From Myxococcales bacterium (GTDB taxonomy: Bacteria; Myxococcota_A; Polyangia; Fen-1088), in contig JAGTJU010000002.1 in assembly GCA_022184915.1 (NCBI GenBank), positions 620,001 through 684,000 on the forward strand: DNA of 64,000 bases. Reading direction: 5' to 3'. Shown piece after piece: positions 26,093 to 34,702 of the stretch. Under the pieces are notes generated by a model, which had not been told where the DNA came from, did not search any database, and saw only the letters and a list, made by a program, of their open reading frames with translations. Within the stretch, counting starts at the first letter, position 1, and every line of letters starts with the position of its first letter. The position numbers were made by a program, and so were the translations under genes.

Positions 26093-26430
26093 CGTACGTC
26101 GCCGACCTTGACCGAGTACCGAGCCCTCGCAGAGCTTCGCTACCAGGTCCGGAAGTTCCTGGCCTTCAGTGAGCGTGCCGCCCGCGGGGCCGGCAACACC
26201 AGCTCTTGCTGGCCATCAAGGGCTTACCTCTGGATCGTGAGCCCACGGTCGGAAACCTTACCGAGCGCCTGTGTGTAGAGCCTCACACGGCGGTGGTCCT
26301 GGTAGACAAGGTCGTGGTGTGCGGGTTCGCCGTGCGTAAGACGAGCGACATCGACCGCAGGCGCGTCCTGGTGCTGCTGACGGAAGAGGGGGAGAAACTG
26401 CTGCGCGATCTCTTCCGTCGTGCATCGTGA
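26092..26430 (+). pseudogene. MarR-family regulator remnant, frameshifted
   Basis: Directly joined in frame to the nirB fragment. ALAELRYQVRKFLAFSERA is the first helix of a MarR-type winged-helix protein. After ~26192 the frame changes and continues QLLLAIKGLPLDREPTVGNL and VLVLLTEEGEKLLRDLF, the HTH, wing and last helix. One indel inside GGCCGGCAACACC breaks it. Why a marR gene lies between nirB and nirD pieces is unclear; a deletion with rearrangement is likely. Confidence 0.72.
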
Positions 26431-26608
26431 TCAGTTCCGTGTGGTGGGTCCGACGCTGAACAAGGCGCAGCGGAAGCGACGTGAGGCGGCGGGGTCACGG
26501 GCGCGCCGGGCGGTCAAGCGACCGTCGCGCAAGAACATCAAAGGCTGCGCCGCTTCCGCAGCTTCGTGAATACGGAGGCGCAGGGAAGGAAGGAAAGGAG
26601 AAGATAGA

Positions 26609-26839
26609 CTGTACGGCCTCAGCAACTTCGATCCCTTTGGCCGGGCGTTCGTGCTGTCGCGCGGCATCCTCGGCGACCGCCAGGGTGTGCCGAAGGTGGC
26701 CTCGCCGCTTTACAAGCAGAACTTCTGTTTGGCGACGGGCGTTTGCCTCGACGATCCCAAAGTCAAGATCCCGGTTTACGCCGTACGCGAACGGGGCGGC
26801 GTGATCGAGGTCGAGGTGGGTGGCGCCGTTCGGCCTTGA
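26609..26839 (+). pseudogene. nirD: C-terminal fragment of nirD (nitrite reductase small subunit)
   Basis: About 76 codons read LYGLSNFDPFGRAFVLSRGI, GVPKVASPLYKQNF and CLDDPKVKIPVYAVR, the C-terminal part of the Rieske-like NirD subunit. The N-terminal third is missing and no proper start exists (GTG 26651 is internal). Bases 26431-26608, between the marR remnant and this piece, hold nothing I recognise. Confidence 0.8.
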
Positions 26840-26920
26840 CCCTGGCGGTTTGTGAAGCCGCCGTCGCGCGAGGGGTCTGCCGAGATCGTGGCCCGGGGGG
26901 CTCGTGATTCGCAGTCGTAT

Positions 26921-26935
26921 TGCAAGTGAAATGCT
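26921..26935 (+). promoter_or_regulatory. Candidate metal-regulon operator upstream of exbB (TGCAA-N5 motif, copy 1)
   Basis: TGCAAGTGAAATGCT lies 22 bp before the exbB ATG and matches the perfect palindrome TGCAAGTGGATTGCA at 44326 in 12 of 15 positions. A third copy lies at 34146. All three precede TonB-energised or metal-chaperone genes. The regulator is unknown; a Fur/Zur-family protein is an inference. Confidence 0.45.
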
Positions 26936-26956
26936 TTTGTGGCAGGTCAACTCACC

Positions 26957-27619
26957 ATGGAGTTGGTCGACCGCCTCAAGCTGCTTTTGCTGGGAACCGG
27001 CGCACGTCCTGTGCTCTGGGCGCTGATTGGGCTGAGCGTCGCCAGCCTGGCGGTGATCCTGGAACGGGCCTGGGTGTTTTACCGTACCCGTAGCCCTGCC
27101 GAGCGCGTGATCGCGTTGCTCGTGGGCGGCGGCGGCACGGGGGGGGGGGCCGGCGCGCGTGCGCGCATCGAAGCGCTGGGAGGCTATGCCGCACGGATCG
27201 CAGTGGCGGGACTTGGGCAGGTGCATGCAGGGCCCTCGGGTGTCGAGCGCGCCATGCGGGTCGCCACCTTGATCGAACGAAAGCGTCTCGAGCGGCGTCT
27301 GGCGATCTTGGCGACCCTGGGCAACAACGCCCCTTTCGTGGGTCTGTTCGGAACCGTGATTGGCATCATCGAAGCCTTCGAGCACCTGGGAAGCCAGGCG
27401 GGTGGCGTTCCGGCGGGCACGTCCTCGGCCCCTGTCATGTCCGCGATCGCCGAAGCTCTCGTGGCCACGGCGGTGGGGCTCGCCGTCGCAATCCCGGCGG
27501 TGGCTGCCTACAACTTCTTTCAGCGCCTGGTGAAGAGCCGGCAGTCTGACGCCGACGTGATGGCGCAGGTGGTGACGAGCCATGCGTCCGCCCCCGGGGC
27601 TTCGGTGGAAGGGGTGTGA
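26957..27619 (+). CDS. exbB: ExbB/TolQ/MotA-family proton channel
   Basis: 220 aa from ATG 26957 (GTG 26939 is also in frame but crowds the candidate operator). Three helices: ~14-36, then ~120-145 and ~160-185, with LATLGNNAPFVGLFGTVIGIIEAF and ALVATAVGLAVAIPAVAAYNFF, the ExbB signature. It forms the pentameric inner-membrane channel that drives TonB with the proton gradient. The next two genes complete the complex, and the convergent operon contains a TonB-dependent receptor. Confidence 0.93.
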   Translation: MELVDRLKLLLLGTGARPVLWALIGLSVASLAVILERAWVFYRTRSPAERVIALLVGGGGTGGGAGARARIEALGGYAARIAVAGLGQVHAGPSGVERAMRVATLIERKRLERRLAILATLGNNAPFVGLFGTVIGIIEAFEHLGSQAGGVPAGTSSAPVMSAIAEALVATAVGLAVAIPAVAAYNFFQRLVKSRQSDADVMAQVVTSHASAPGASVEGV

Positions 27620-28041
27620 TGGGGTCGACGCTCGAGCCGGACGAGGACGTGGTGGCGGGGATCAACATCACCCCGTTTGTCGATGTGGTCCTGGTGTTGT
27701 TGGTCGTCTTCATGGTCACGGCGCGGCTCGATGCCGTGGCGAACGTCCTTCCCCACGACCTTCCCGAGGCGCGGCAGGCCCAGCCTGACATTGCCGAGTT
27801 CATCGTCACGATCGACGCACACGACCGCGTGTGGCTTGCGGGAGAAGCGGTTTTGCCGAACGACGATCTCCGTGCGCGGGCCGAAAGCGCGCTTCACGCA
27901 ACTTCCGAGCTGCGCGCGGTCATTGCGGCGTCTGCCGAAGCTCACCACGCGGCCGTCGCGGCGGTGATGGAGGCATTGCAAAGGGCCGGTGTGCGGCGCA
28001 TCGGTTTCGCCGTGGCGCCTTCGTCCGAGGACACGCCGTGA
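27619..28041 (+). CDS. exbD: ExbD/TolR-family energy-transducing protein
   Basis: 140 aa; ATG 27619 overlaps the exbB stop (TGATG). One helix, INITPFVDVVLVLLVVFMVT, carries the conserved membrane Asp of the proton path; the remainder is the small periplasmic domain (VTIDAHDRVWLAGEAVL). Works with ExbB and TonB. Confidence 0.93.
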   Translation: MGSTLEPDEDVVAGINITPFVDVVLVLLVVFMVTARLDAVANVLPHDLPEARQAQPDIAEFIVTIDAHDRVWLAGEAVLPNDDLRARAESALHATSELRAVIAASAEAHHAAVAAVMEALQRAGVRRIGFAVAPSSEDTP

Positions 28042-28988
28042 GCGGCAGGGGGGCTTCGATGTGGGGCCTCTTGGCCGCCACGGGTGTGTCACTCTGCGTG
28101 CATGCAGGCCTGGGGGCGAGCGCAAAGCCCCGGCGTCTCTGGGTGGAGCCAGCGATGCCCTCGTGCCGTGTGGGCGACCGCATCCAGTTGTCCGCCCAGG
28201 CGCGTTCGCTGTGGGGGCACATCAGACTGCGCGCGCAGGATCTCGAGGTCTCGCTGAAAGGCAAGCCGGGGGGGGTCGTGCCGCAGGCCGGAGCCCAGCT
28301 TCGGTGTGAACGCCCCGGGGTGCAGCCCGTGCACCTGCGATGGCAACACCTGGAGGCCGAGCTGCGGGTCCAGGTCCATCCGGCCCTGAGGCCCATCGAG
28401 CTGCCATCGGCGCCCGCCGGCAGCACGAGCGGGTCCGCGCCCGGACCCGTGCCCGCACCCGCACCCGTTCCCGCACCCCCGCCGGCGCAGGTCCGTGCTT
28501 CACGTCGCGGGCGCGAAAGGGCTGCTCCCGCGCGCGTCGCCGCGCCACGTCTGCCTGCGCCGGGGCCTCGGGCGTCGGCGGCGCCGGGGCCTGCAGCAAC
28601 GGACACGAAGGAAGACGGGGCCGGTGCGGGACTTGGCAGCGGGCCTGAGGGCGAGGGGCCGGGCGAGGGGTTCGGAGCTCCCGGAGGAGGGCAAGGCACA
28701 AACGCCGCACGTTTTGTCACCAGCCCCAGCTTGCGGACCGCAGACCCTTGCGCGGGTCACTTCCCCGAAGGCGCTGAGGTCAATGCGGGCTCCGTCACGG
28801 TCGACGTGCTCGTCGAGGCAGACGGGCGGGTGTCGCAGACGCAGGTGCTTGCGGAGCGGCCAGGCGGCCAAGGCTTTGCGGAGGCGGCGCGTACCTGCTT
28901 GTTGCGGACGCAGCTCGAACCGGGACGCCAGGATGGGCACACCCCCGTGCGCTCCCGCGTCCGGATGAAGATCGCCTTCGTACGTTGA
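28038..28988 (+). CDS. tonB: TonB-like/AgmX C-terminal-domain energy transducer
   Basis: 316 aa from GTG 28038, overlapping the exbD stop by 4 bp (GTGA). N-terminal hydrophobic anchor (MWGLLAATGVSLCVHAGLGA), a long Pro/Ala/Gly-rich periplasm-spanning linker (~125-220) and a C-terminal domain (GSVTVDVLVEADGRVSQTQV, ACLLRTQLEP) of the TonB/AgmX type. A small beta-rich domain sits between anchor and linker. It should transmit ExbBD energy to outer-membrane receptors, most likely the receptor convergently encoded at 29829-31991. Confidence 0.85.
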   Translation: MSGRGASMWGLLAATGVSLCVHAGLGASAKPRRLWVEPAMPSCRVGDRIQLSAQARSLWGHIRLRAQDLEVSLKGKPGGVVPQAGAQLRCERPGVQPVHLRWQHLEAELRVQVHPALRPIELPSAPAGSTSGSAPGPVPAPAPVPAPPPAQVRASRRGRERAAPARVAAPRLPAPGPRASAAPGPAATDTKEDGAGAGLGSGPEGEGPGEGFGAPGGGQGTNAARFVTSPSLRTADPCAGHFPEGAEVNAGSVTVDVLVEADGRVSQTQVLAERPGGQGFAEAARTCLLRTQLEPGRQDGHTPVRSRVRMKIAFVR

Positions 28989-28998
28989 AGACGCGCGA

Positions 28999-29832
28999 TC
29001 ACCGGACTTGGGGTCCTGTGACCTCACCCACGAACGCCCCGTTCGCGCGAGCCCCGATGAACCAGGCGCGATGCACCTGGCTTTCGGGCGTAATCTGCCA
29101 GCGCCCCGAAGGCGCTTTCTTCACGAGGGAATCGAACTCGGCCTGGTCGAACCACACCGAGGGGCGAACGGCGATCACGACAGCTGTTCCGTCCTCGAAC
29201 GCGCCGACGAGCGGCAGGCCGTCCACGCGACGGTTCGTGCCCACGGCAGCAATGTCGAGCCCACCCTCGAAGGCGATCTGCGCACCGTCCTTGCTGGCCG
29301 TCCCGTGCGCCCAGGCATGGTGGCCGCGCAAGCACGGGTCGTCGATGAGCGGCCCCCCGGGCGGGTCGAGGCGCAGCGAGAAGGAGCCCACCGCCCCCGC
29401 GAGTCCGTTTTGATCACCGAGGGGCGTAGCCGCTGGCGCCAAGGCGTCCAGGGCCACCTGCCCCAACCATTCCCCTCGCACCTCGCCGCCGCGAAAGTGG
29501 GTATCGCCTGGGTGTGCATGCGCGCGGGGCCACAGCAGGGTCGAGAGCCGCTCCGCCACGCCGCGCACGCGCGCGGCCTGCTGAAGATGGCTGGCTCCGG
29601 CGAAGAAATAGACCGGGCCTACGGCGATGCAGGCTTCTTCGATCGTCACCTCCCACCCGGTGTGGGTCACGAAGCGGCCGTGGGGCGCGCCCTGTGCGAC
29701 GGAGGCCGACGACAGGGCGAGCGTGAACGTGATGGGACGCCCCCCGGTGCCTGGTTCGCAGGCGGATGCAAAGAGCGCCAGAGCCGACAGGGCGATCCTT
29801 CCTCCGTTTTGCTTCCCTACTTTTTGCTTCAT
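28999..29832 (-). CDS. Lipoprotein of a TonB-receptor operon, unknown function
   Basis: 277 aa; leader ends LFASAC, a lipobox. No known domain. It contains TGWEVTIEEACIAVGPVYFF and several His-containing patches (RAHAHPGDTHFRGG, GHHAWAHG), suitable for metal binding. The start overlaps the receptor stop as ATGA, so it is translationally coupled and presumably the receptor's periplasmic or surface partner. It faces the tonB gene tail to tail, 10 bases apart. Confidence 0.72.
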   Translation of the reverse strand: MKQKVGKQNGGRIALSALALFASACEPGTGGRPITFTLALSSASVAQGAPHGRFVTHTGWEVTIEEACIAVGPVYFFAGASHLQQAARVRGVAERLSTLLWPRAHAHPGDTHFRGGEVRGEWLGQVALDALAPAATPLGDQNGLAGAVGSFSLRLDPPGGPLIDDPCLRGHHAWAHGTASKDGAQIAFEGGLDIAAVGTNRRVDGLPLVGAFEDGTAVVIAVRPSVWFDQAEFDSLVKKAPSGRWQITPESQVHRAWFIGARANGAFVGEVTGPQVR

Positions 29833-31991
29833 GGGGTCTGCACGACGGCAAGAGTGAAAAACAGGGCCCGCGGAGCGCCTGCCGAAAAGTGTTGCTGGGG
29901 CAGCAAGGACGCGGGCGCCTCGGGGCCGCGGAAGTTCGAGGCGTAGTTGTACACGGCTTCGCGGTTGCGGCGATCGAAGAGGTTCGTGATCTCGAGCCCC
30001 ACCTGTACCGGCCCGGCCGCCACGCGGGCGGCGAGGTCGAGGACCGTGAGGGCCGGCGAGGCCTGCGCGAAAGGCAGCGGGCGTGGTCCCACGTAGGTGA
30101 AGCCCAGCGCCCCCGAGGCCACGAAGCGACGTCCCTGCAAGCGCAAGGGGCGCTCCCAACTTCCGTCGAGTCGTGCCACCCAGCGCGGCACGTAGGGCAA
30201 ACGCACGCCTTTGGTAAAGGCCCAGCCCTGCGCCTCGGGGGGCGGCAGGTACGCCTCGGCGTAGGTCACCGAGCCCAGCAAATCGAACCCTCGCGCATCC
30301 TCGGCGCGCAGCGCGAGTGTGGAGCCGAAGCGGTTCGAAGCGCCGACCAGGATGTTCCGCCCCGCGCCCTCGTCGAAGAGCAAGTCCCTGTCGAGATGTG
30401 TGAAGTAGGTCAAAAGGCGCGCTTCCATCTCGGCGGTGGCTGCGAAGGGGCGCTGCCACACGAGGCCAGCTTCTGCCGCCTGCACGCGCGCAAAAGGCGC
30501 TACTTCCCCTGCGGACAGCGCCTGTGCGTAGCTCGAGCGGGTGCCCACGCCCGCGGCGAGCAGGGCAGAGAGCCCGCGGCCGAGTGACAGATCGAGTCCG
30601 AGCTTGGGTTGTACCGCGTGACCGTACGCCTCCGTGGTTTCGCTGGTGAGGCGCGAGCCCACGCGATCGCTGGCGGGGCGGTTTTGGTCCGTGACCGCGA
30701 AGAAAAAGCCATCCACCCGCAGGCCCCCGGAGACATTCAACCTGCGCAGCGGGGACAGGCGAAGCCCCGCATACCCGCCGATGTTGCTCACCGCGAGCGT
30801 GTCGTTGGCGTCGACACGATAAGGAATGCCTCCCACGGTCCGCAGCCGCCGCACGATCGAAACCCCGTCGTCGAAGCGTGCGAGATAGCCCACCTCGAAG
30901 TCCCGCACCCACTGCGTGTGAAGAGGGGCGAAGCGGTAGCTTCCCCGGGAGCCGATGGTGAGCGCCCCGTACCTCTGCTCGACGCCATCGCCGCGCTGAG
31001 GTAGGCCCGCGCTGCCGACGTCGGTGGTAAAGCCCGTGAAGTTCTGGCGCAGGCGCAGGTCTCGCAAGGTGAGGAACGCGGTGGCTGTCGTGATCGAGCC
31101 CGATCCCTGGCTGGTGGCGCTGAGCACGAGCCCGTGTCGCGCCCCCGCACCCCCTTGGTTGGTGTCGTACACGCAGAAGAACTGCTCGTCGCGGGAAGAC
31201 CCGCACGGCAGGCGGCGGGCTTCGTAGTCGTCACGACGGATCACGCCTGCCGTGTCGAAGCGATTTCCATAAGACGTGGCCAGGACGGCCAGGCGCGTGG
31301 TGGGGCTCAGGTTCCACTCGTGCCTCGCCATCATGCGCGCGGCCGCGAATGCGCGGTTCGGCCCGAAGCCGTCACCGTCTTCGAACTCGACGCCCACAAA
31401 AGTTCCCGGGCCGTGTCCACCCGGCCCCCACAAAAGCGTGAGCTGCCGCCGATCGAACGAACCGTAGCCGGCGCGCGCGCTCACCCCCCGTTGCGCCAAG
31501 CCGAGCTCGAAGCGGGCGCTGCCCGCCACGGCGAAGTCACCTTGCCGCGGATCGAAGGGCCCTTCGATGACTTGCAAGGAGGACACCAGACGCGCGATCA
31601 AGAAGTGCGTGTCCGCGTACCCGTGGCCGTGAGGATTCGACACTTCGTTGATCGGCACGCCGTCGATCGTGAACTCGAGATCTTGACCCTCCCCGGCGTC
31701 GAAGCCTCGCAAGAAGATGGACGACGCGTGAAACTGCCCGCCATGGGTCGTGAGCAGAAGGCCTGGGGCCAAGGTGAGCAGGGACTCTGCCGACCGCCGC
31801 GGGACCTCGGCCAGCTTGCCGATCGGCAGTTTGAAGTCGCCTCCCGCCTGACGGGGAACGGGCGGCACACCGCGAACGGTCACCTCGATGACCGGTGGGA
31901 GCCCGGGAGCCGGCGAGGCTGGGTCCGCGGCCCACGCCAGCGCCCCCGGCCACAGGGCCAGGCCCAGAGTGAAAAAAAGACGCACGGGCAC
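29829..31991 (-). CDS. TonB-dependent outer-membrane receptor
   Basis: 720 aa with signal peptide (LFFTLGLALWPGALAWA), plug domain (~35-150: FLRGFDAGEGQDLEFTIDGV, VIEGPFDP) and 22-strand barrel ending NFRGPEAPAS ... LFFTLAVVQTP with a C-terminal hydrophobic/aromatic strand. The plug has a His-rich NPHGHGYADTHF segment, unusual for siderophore receptors and hinting at direct metal binding. It sits between two lipoprotein genes and opposite exbB-exbD-tonB. The ligand is inferred to be a metal ion or metal complex from context. Confidence 0.9.
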   Translation of the reverse strand: MPVRLFFTLGLALWPGALAWAADPASPAPGLPPVIEVTVRGVPPVPRQAGGDFKLPIGKLAEVPRRSAESLLTLAPGLLLTTHGGQFHASSIFLRGFDAGEGQDLEFTIDGVPINEVSNPHGHGYADTHFLIARLVSSLQVIEGPFDPRQGDFAVAGSARFELGLAQRGVSARAGYGSFDRRQLTLLWGPGGHGPGTFVGVEFEDGDGFGPNRAFAAARMMARHEWNLSPTTRLAVLATSYGNRFDTAGVIRRDDYEARRLPCGSSRDEQFFCVYDTNQGGAGARHGLVLSATSQGSGSITTATAFLTLRDLRLRQNFTGFTTDVGSAGLPQRGDGVEQRYGALTIGSRGSYRFAPLHTQWVRDFEVGYLARFDDGVSIVRRLRTVGGIPYRVDANDTLAVSNIGGYAGLRLSPLRRLNVSGGLRVDGFFFAVTDQNRPASDRVGSRLTSETTEAYGHAVQPKLGLDLSLGRGLSALLAAGVGTRSSYAQALSAGEVAPFARVQAAEAGLVWQRPFAATAEMEARLLTYFTHLDRDLLFDEGAGRNILVGASNRFGSTLALRAEDARGFDLLGSVTYAEAYLPPPEAQGWAFTKGVRLPYVPRWVARLDGSWERPLRLQGRRFVASGALGFTYVGPRPLPFAQASPALTVLDLAARVAAGPVQVGLEITNLFDRRNREAVYNYASNFRGPEAPASLLPQQHFSAGAPRALFFTLAVVQTP

Positions 31992-32003
31992 GATGCGCGA
32001 AGC

Positions 32004-32897
32004 TCACAGGCGGCTGACCGTGCACAGGCCAAGCCCATTGACGTGAGCCTGAGACGCTGCCGAGGCCAGCATGAAAGCTGCGAGGTGGGGCGCAGCGAGG
32101 GGCACGCTGCCCGGATTGTACGCAAGCGGGGCTCCTGCCGTGTCTGTGACGGCAAGGCCGTTCGGACCCCGGGGGTTGGCCAGGGACTGAAGGCCGAGCT
32201 CCTCGAAGGTGATGTGCGTGTCGTCTCCCGCGGCGCCCGCCATGGCGTCGAAGCGCAGGTTGGCCCGCTCCCCCCCCAGGGTGTCCCAGAACAGGTGGTC
32301 GACGTGCACCGTGATTTCGCCCTCGGTTGTCGTGTTGGGGCGGACGACGAAGCCATCCGTGCCGTCGAGACCGTTGGTGCAGTTGGCGTTGCGGGTGGGG
32401 TTACGAAGCCCCCACGCGAAGCTGTAGGCTTCTTCGCCTCGGCGCGCGTTCCCTTCGATCCAGTAGTTGAATCCCCCTTGCGCCATGCGCGCGATGTCGT
32501 CTGTGGCCACGTCGTTGAGCGGGCGGGCGTCCAGCGGGGGGGGCACGACCTTGAAGCCAAAGCGGTCCCAGCGGCGCGCGGCCAGGGCCTCGAAGGCGAT
32601 CATGACGGGATCTCCCTTGTGGAGATCGGCCACCACGGCGCGGGGATCGGCGTTTGCCCGCTCCCCGTCGGACGTCGCCAGCGTGGGCTCGGCGAGCGCG
32701 ATGAGAAACTTCGTGAAGCGAACGCTCCACCCATCGATGAAGGCGATGGTGGCGTCGTTTTTGACGAAGGGATAGCCCTGCTTCGCAGCGCCTTCACCGC
32801 TCACCCGAATGACGAGGTCTCCGGTGTCCTCTGCGCTGCCGCACGCAGACACCGCCGCAAGCAAAGCCACGAAAGGCAAGAGGGGGTCGTGTCTCAT
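32004..32897 (-). CDS. Lipoprotein of a TonB-receptor operon, myxobacterial family
   Basis: 297 aa; leader MRHDPLLPFVALLAAVSAC has a clear lipobox. The body begins FIDGWSVRFTKFLIALAEPT and contains RWDRFGFKVVPP, GFNYWIEGNA and VHVDHLFWDTL ... LRFDAMAGA. I recall similar proteins beside TonB receptors in other myxobacteria, but none has a known function. The start overlaps (ATGA) the end of the ruined AztD-like gene, and 12 bases separate it from the receptor. Confidence 0.75.
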   Translation of the reverse strand: MRHDPLLPFVALLAAVSACGSAEDTGDLVIRVSGEGAAKQGYPFVKNDATIAFIDGWSVRFTKFLIALAEPTLATSDGERANADPRAVVADLHKGDPVMIAFEALAARRWDRFGFKVVPPPLDARPLNDVATDDIARMAQGGFNYWIEGNARRGEEAYSFAWGLRNPTRNANCTNGLDGTDGFVVRPNTTTEGEITVHVDHLFWDTLGGERANLRFDAMAGAAGDDTHITFEELGLQSLANPRGPNGLAVTDTAGAPLAYNPGSVPLAAPHLAAFMLASAASQAHVNGLGLCTVSRL

Positions 32898-34115
32898 ATC
32901 TCACCAGGTAAAGCGCCGCGAAGACCCGCGTTCCGGGGATCCAGGCCCAGCACCGCCATGTCCTGCGGTCGTCCCGCGAGGGCGTGACGTTTACGGATGC
33001 GGAAAGGAGTCCTCAAGTCGATGTCGACCAGCTCGGCGCGGCGCGGATCCAGGACGTACGCGCGCTCGGGCGCCACACCCATGCGCGGAGAGGAGGACTC
33101 CGCGCACGCGAAGGGGGGCACGACTCCCGTCACCCTGCCGAGCGGTTCACCCGAGCGCGATAGGACCTGCAGGGAGCCCGATGAGGTCAGCACCACGACG
33201 AACGCTCCCGCCGCTGGGTCGAGAACGAGCGCGCAGCTTCCCGCAGGCAGAGCCCAGGCCTCGCTCGTGCCCCCGGGGGCCACGTTCACCATTTCGGGCG
33301 CGGGCGCCCTCGTGCGTGCGCGCGAGCGCCCCGGGGGTGAGGGGGTGAACGAACATATCCATCGTGTGCGCCGCGCGCGGCGCGAGCACGAACGTGAACG
33401 AAGACGCGCCGGGTTCGGACAGCGCGAAGCCGCTCGGACAAGCAAGCGCCATCCTTGCGTCCAGCTGCCACACCCGACAGCACGCTGTCACAGCCCGGCA
33501 CCGGCATGACGGTGGGTGCGGCGGTCGACGGTGCCGTGGGGATGAACGTGGCCGCACCGGGGCCGCCGACCTGCAAGAGGCCGTCAGGAAGCGGCAGCGT
33601 GAGCCCCTCGCCGGCCACAGGCACGACGGCTTGCGGCTGCCGTTGGTCCCAAAGCCAGCGGTGCGGTGCTGGGGAGGCAAAGCTCGCGAGCACATGCGCC
33701 CCGTTGCTCTTCACCTCCGTCGGCGAAGAGCTTCCGAGGGTGGCGTCCAACAGCCGGGGCGTGTCCTTGTAGACGTGGACGTGATTGACGTGATCGATGA
33801 TGGCCACCCCGGCACTCACCAGACGTATACCCGTTGCCGTCGACAGCACGGCGTGGTCGCCCGTGAACGAAGCCTGGACTCCGCCGACCGAGGGGAGCGT
33901 GTGCTGCCAAACGACGGCTTCGTCTTCAACGCATCGAAGAGCAAAAGTTGCCCGGCCTCGGCGTCGGTCATCAGCACCCGGACACGCCGCCAGGAGAAGT
34001 GCCGTGGCGTCACATCGTCGTTCGCGGGTCCGCTCCCGCACGCGCTGGCTAAGCGACGAGCACAGCGGCGCAGAGCGCGAGCAGACGGGAGGGATGTGGC
34101 GCGAAGAGGTTTCAT
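32894..34115 (-). pseudogene. AztD-like beta-propeller lipoprotein, multiply frameshifted
   Basis: The reading frame changes near 33930, 33475 and 33295, and again in the leader, where SRLLALCAAVLVA is in a different frame from the MKPL start. Joined pieces read AGQLLLFDA, GIRLVSAGVAIIDHVNHVHV, MALACPSGFALSEPG and AYVLDPRRAELVDIDLR. These align with the intact gene at 44443-45831 (IVASGISVQEG, VAFGCGDGVLIAE, AFITDPRVGTVVEVDLA). AztD is a periplasmic zinc chaperone; His-rich DHVNHVHV fits metal binding. At least four indels in one gene point to real decay rather than one sequencing slip. The 3' ATGA coupling to the next lipoprotein is still in place. Confidence 0.75.
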
Positions 34116-34145
34116 CACGATGTGACCAGGGTCGTCTAGCAATAG

Positions 34146-34160
34146 TGCAAAGCATGTGCA
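34146..34160. promoter_or_regulatory. Candidate metal-regulon operator in the divergent region (copy 2)
   Basis: TGCAAAGCATGTGCA carries the half-sites TGCAA and GTGCA five bases apart, like 44326-44340. It is 31 bp before the AztD-like start and 11 bp before the lipoprotein start at 34172. A second small palindrome, GCAATAGATTGC, overlaps at 34158-34169. This position supports ATG 34172 over ATG 34154, which lies inside the motif. Confidence 0.5.
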
Positions 34161-34171
34161 ATAGATTGCTG

Positions 34172-34693
34172 ATGGTGAAACGTGCCCGGATCGGGATCGC
34201 CCTGGCAGGAATGTGCGCGGCCTCGTGCGGGCAGGAGCCGAGCTCCTGCGTGCCCTCGGGCGCGGAGCTCATTGGCGTGGCCTCGGTCGCGCACGCGTGC
34301 CTTCACACCCAAGAAGGTCCTTTCGCCACGGTGGTGTCCGTCGGGGAGGGAACCGCCGAAGTTCCTGAACTCCGCAACACGCACACGTTCTACACGATCG
34401 GGCTCGGCGCTTCGGCGGCCGGCCCGTTCGAGGGCGTCGTGCGGCTTCGCCCGCGCACGTCGGGGGTCTACGCGCTTTACGTCGACGCGGCCGTGCCCAT
34501 CGCGGTGCGGGCCTCTTCGGGAGCGTGGCTCTGTCCGCTTCAACGCTACGCGGACGACGCGTGCCCGCTCATCGCCGAGGCTCACTCCTTCCGCCTCGAG
34601 CGGCTGCAGGACTACCTCGTCAGCCTTGGACCTGCCTCAGCGCCGGCCGTGAGGCTCGTGCTCGAAGAGATTGCGCCGACCTCGGACGACTGA
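34172..34693 (+). CDS. Lipoprotein paralogous to the one at 45898
   Basis: 173 aa; leader MVKRARIGIALAGMCAASC has a lipobox. The core (AHACLHTQEGPFATVV, HTFYTIGLGASAAGPFEG, VRLRPRTSGVYALYVD) matches the protein at 45898-46683 throughout, but the Cys/His-rich C-terminal tail of that protein is missing here. Each paralog lies next to an AztD-like beta-propeller gene, so the two form a recurring metal-chaperone pair. Its 3' end stops 10 bp short of the convergent cytochrome-type gene. Confidence 0.78.
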   Translation: MVKRARIGIALAGMCAASCGQEPSSCVPSGAELIGVASVAHACLHTQEGPFATVVSVGEGTAEVPELRNTHTFYTIGLGASAAGPFEGVVRLRPRTSGVYALYVDAAVPIAVRASSGAWLCPLQRYADDACPLIAEAHSFRLERLQDYLVSLGPASAPAVRLVLEEIAPTSDD

Positions 34694-34702
34694 AACGGCA
34701 AG

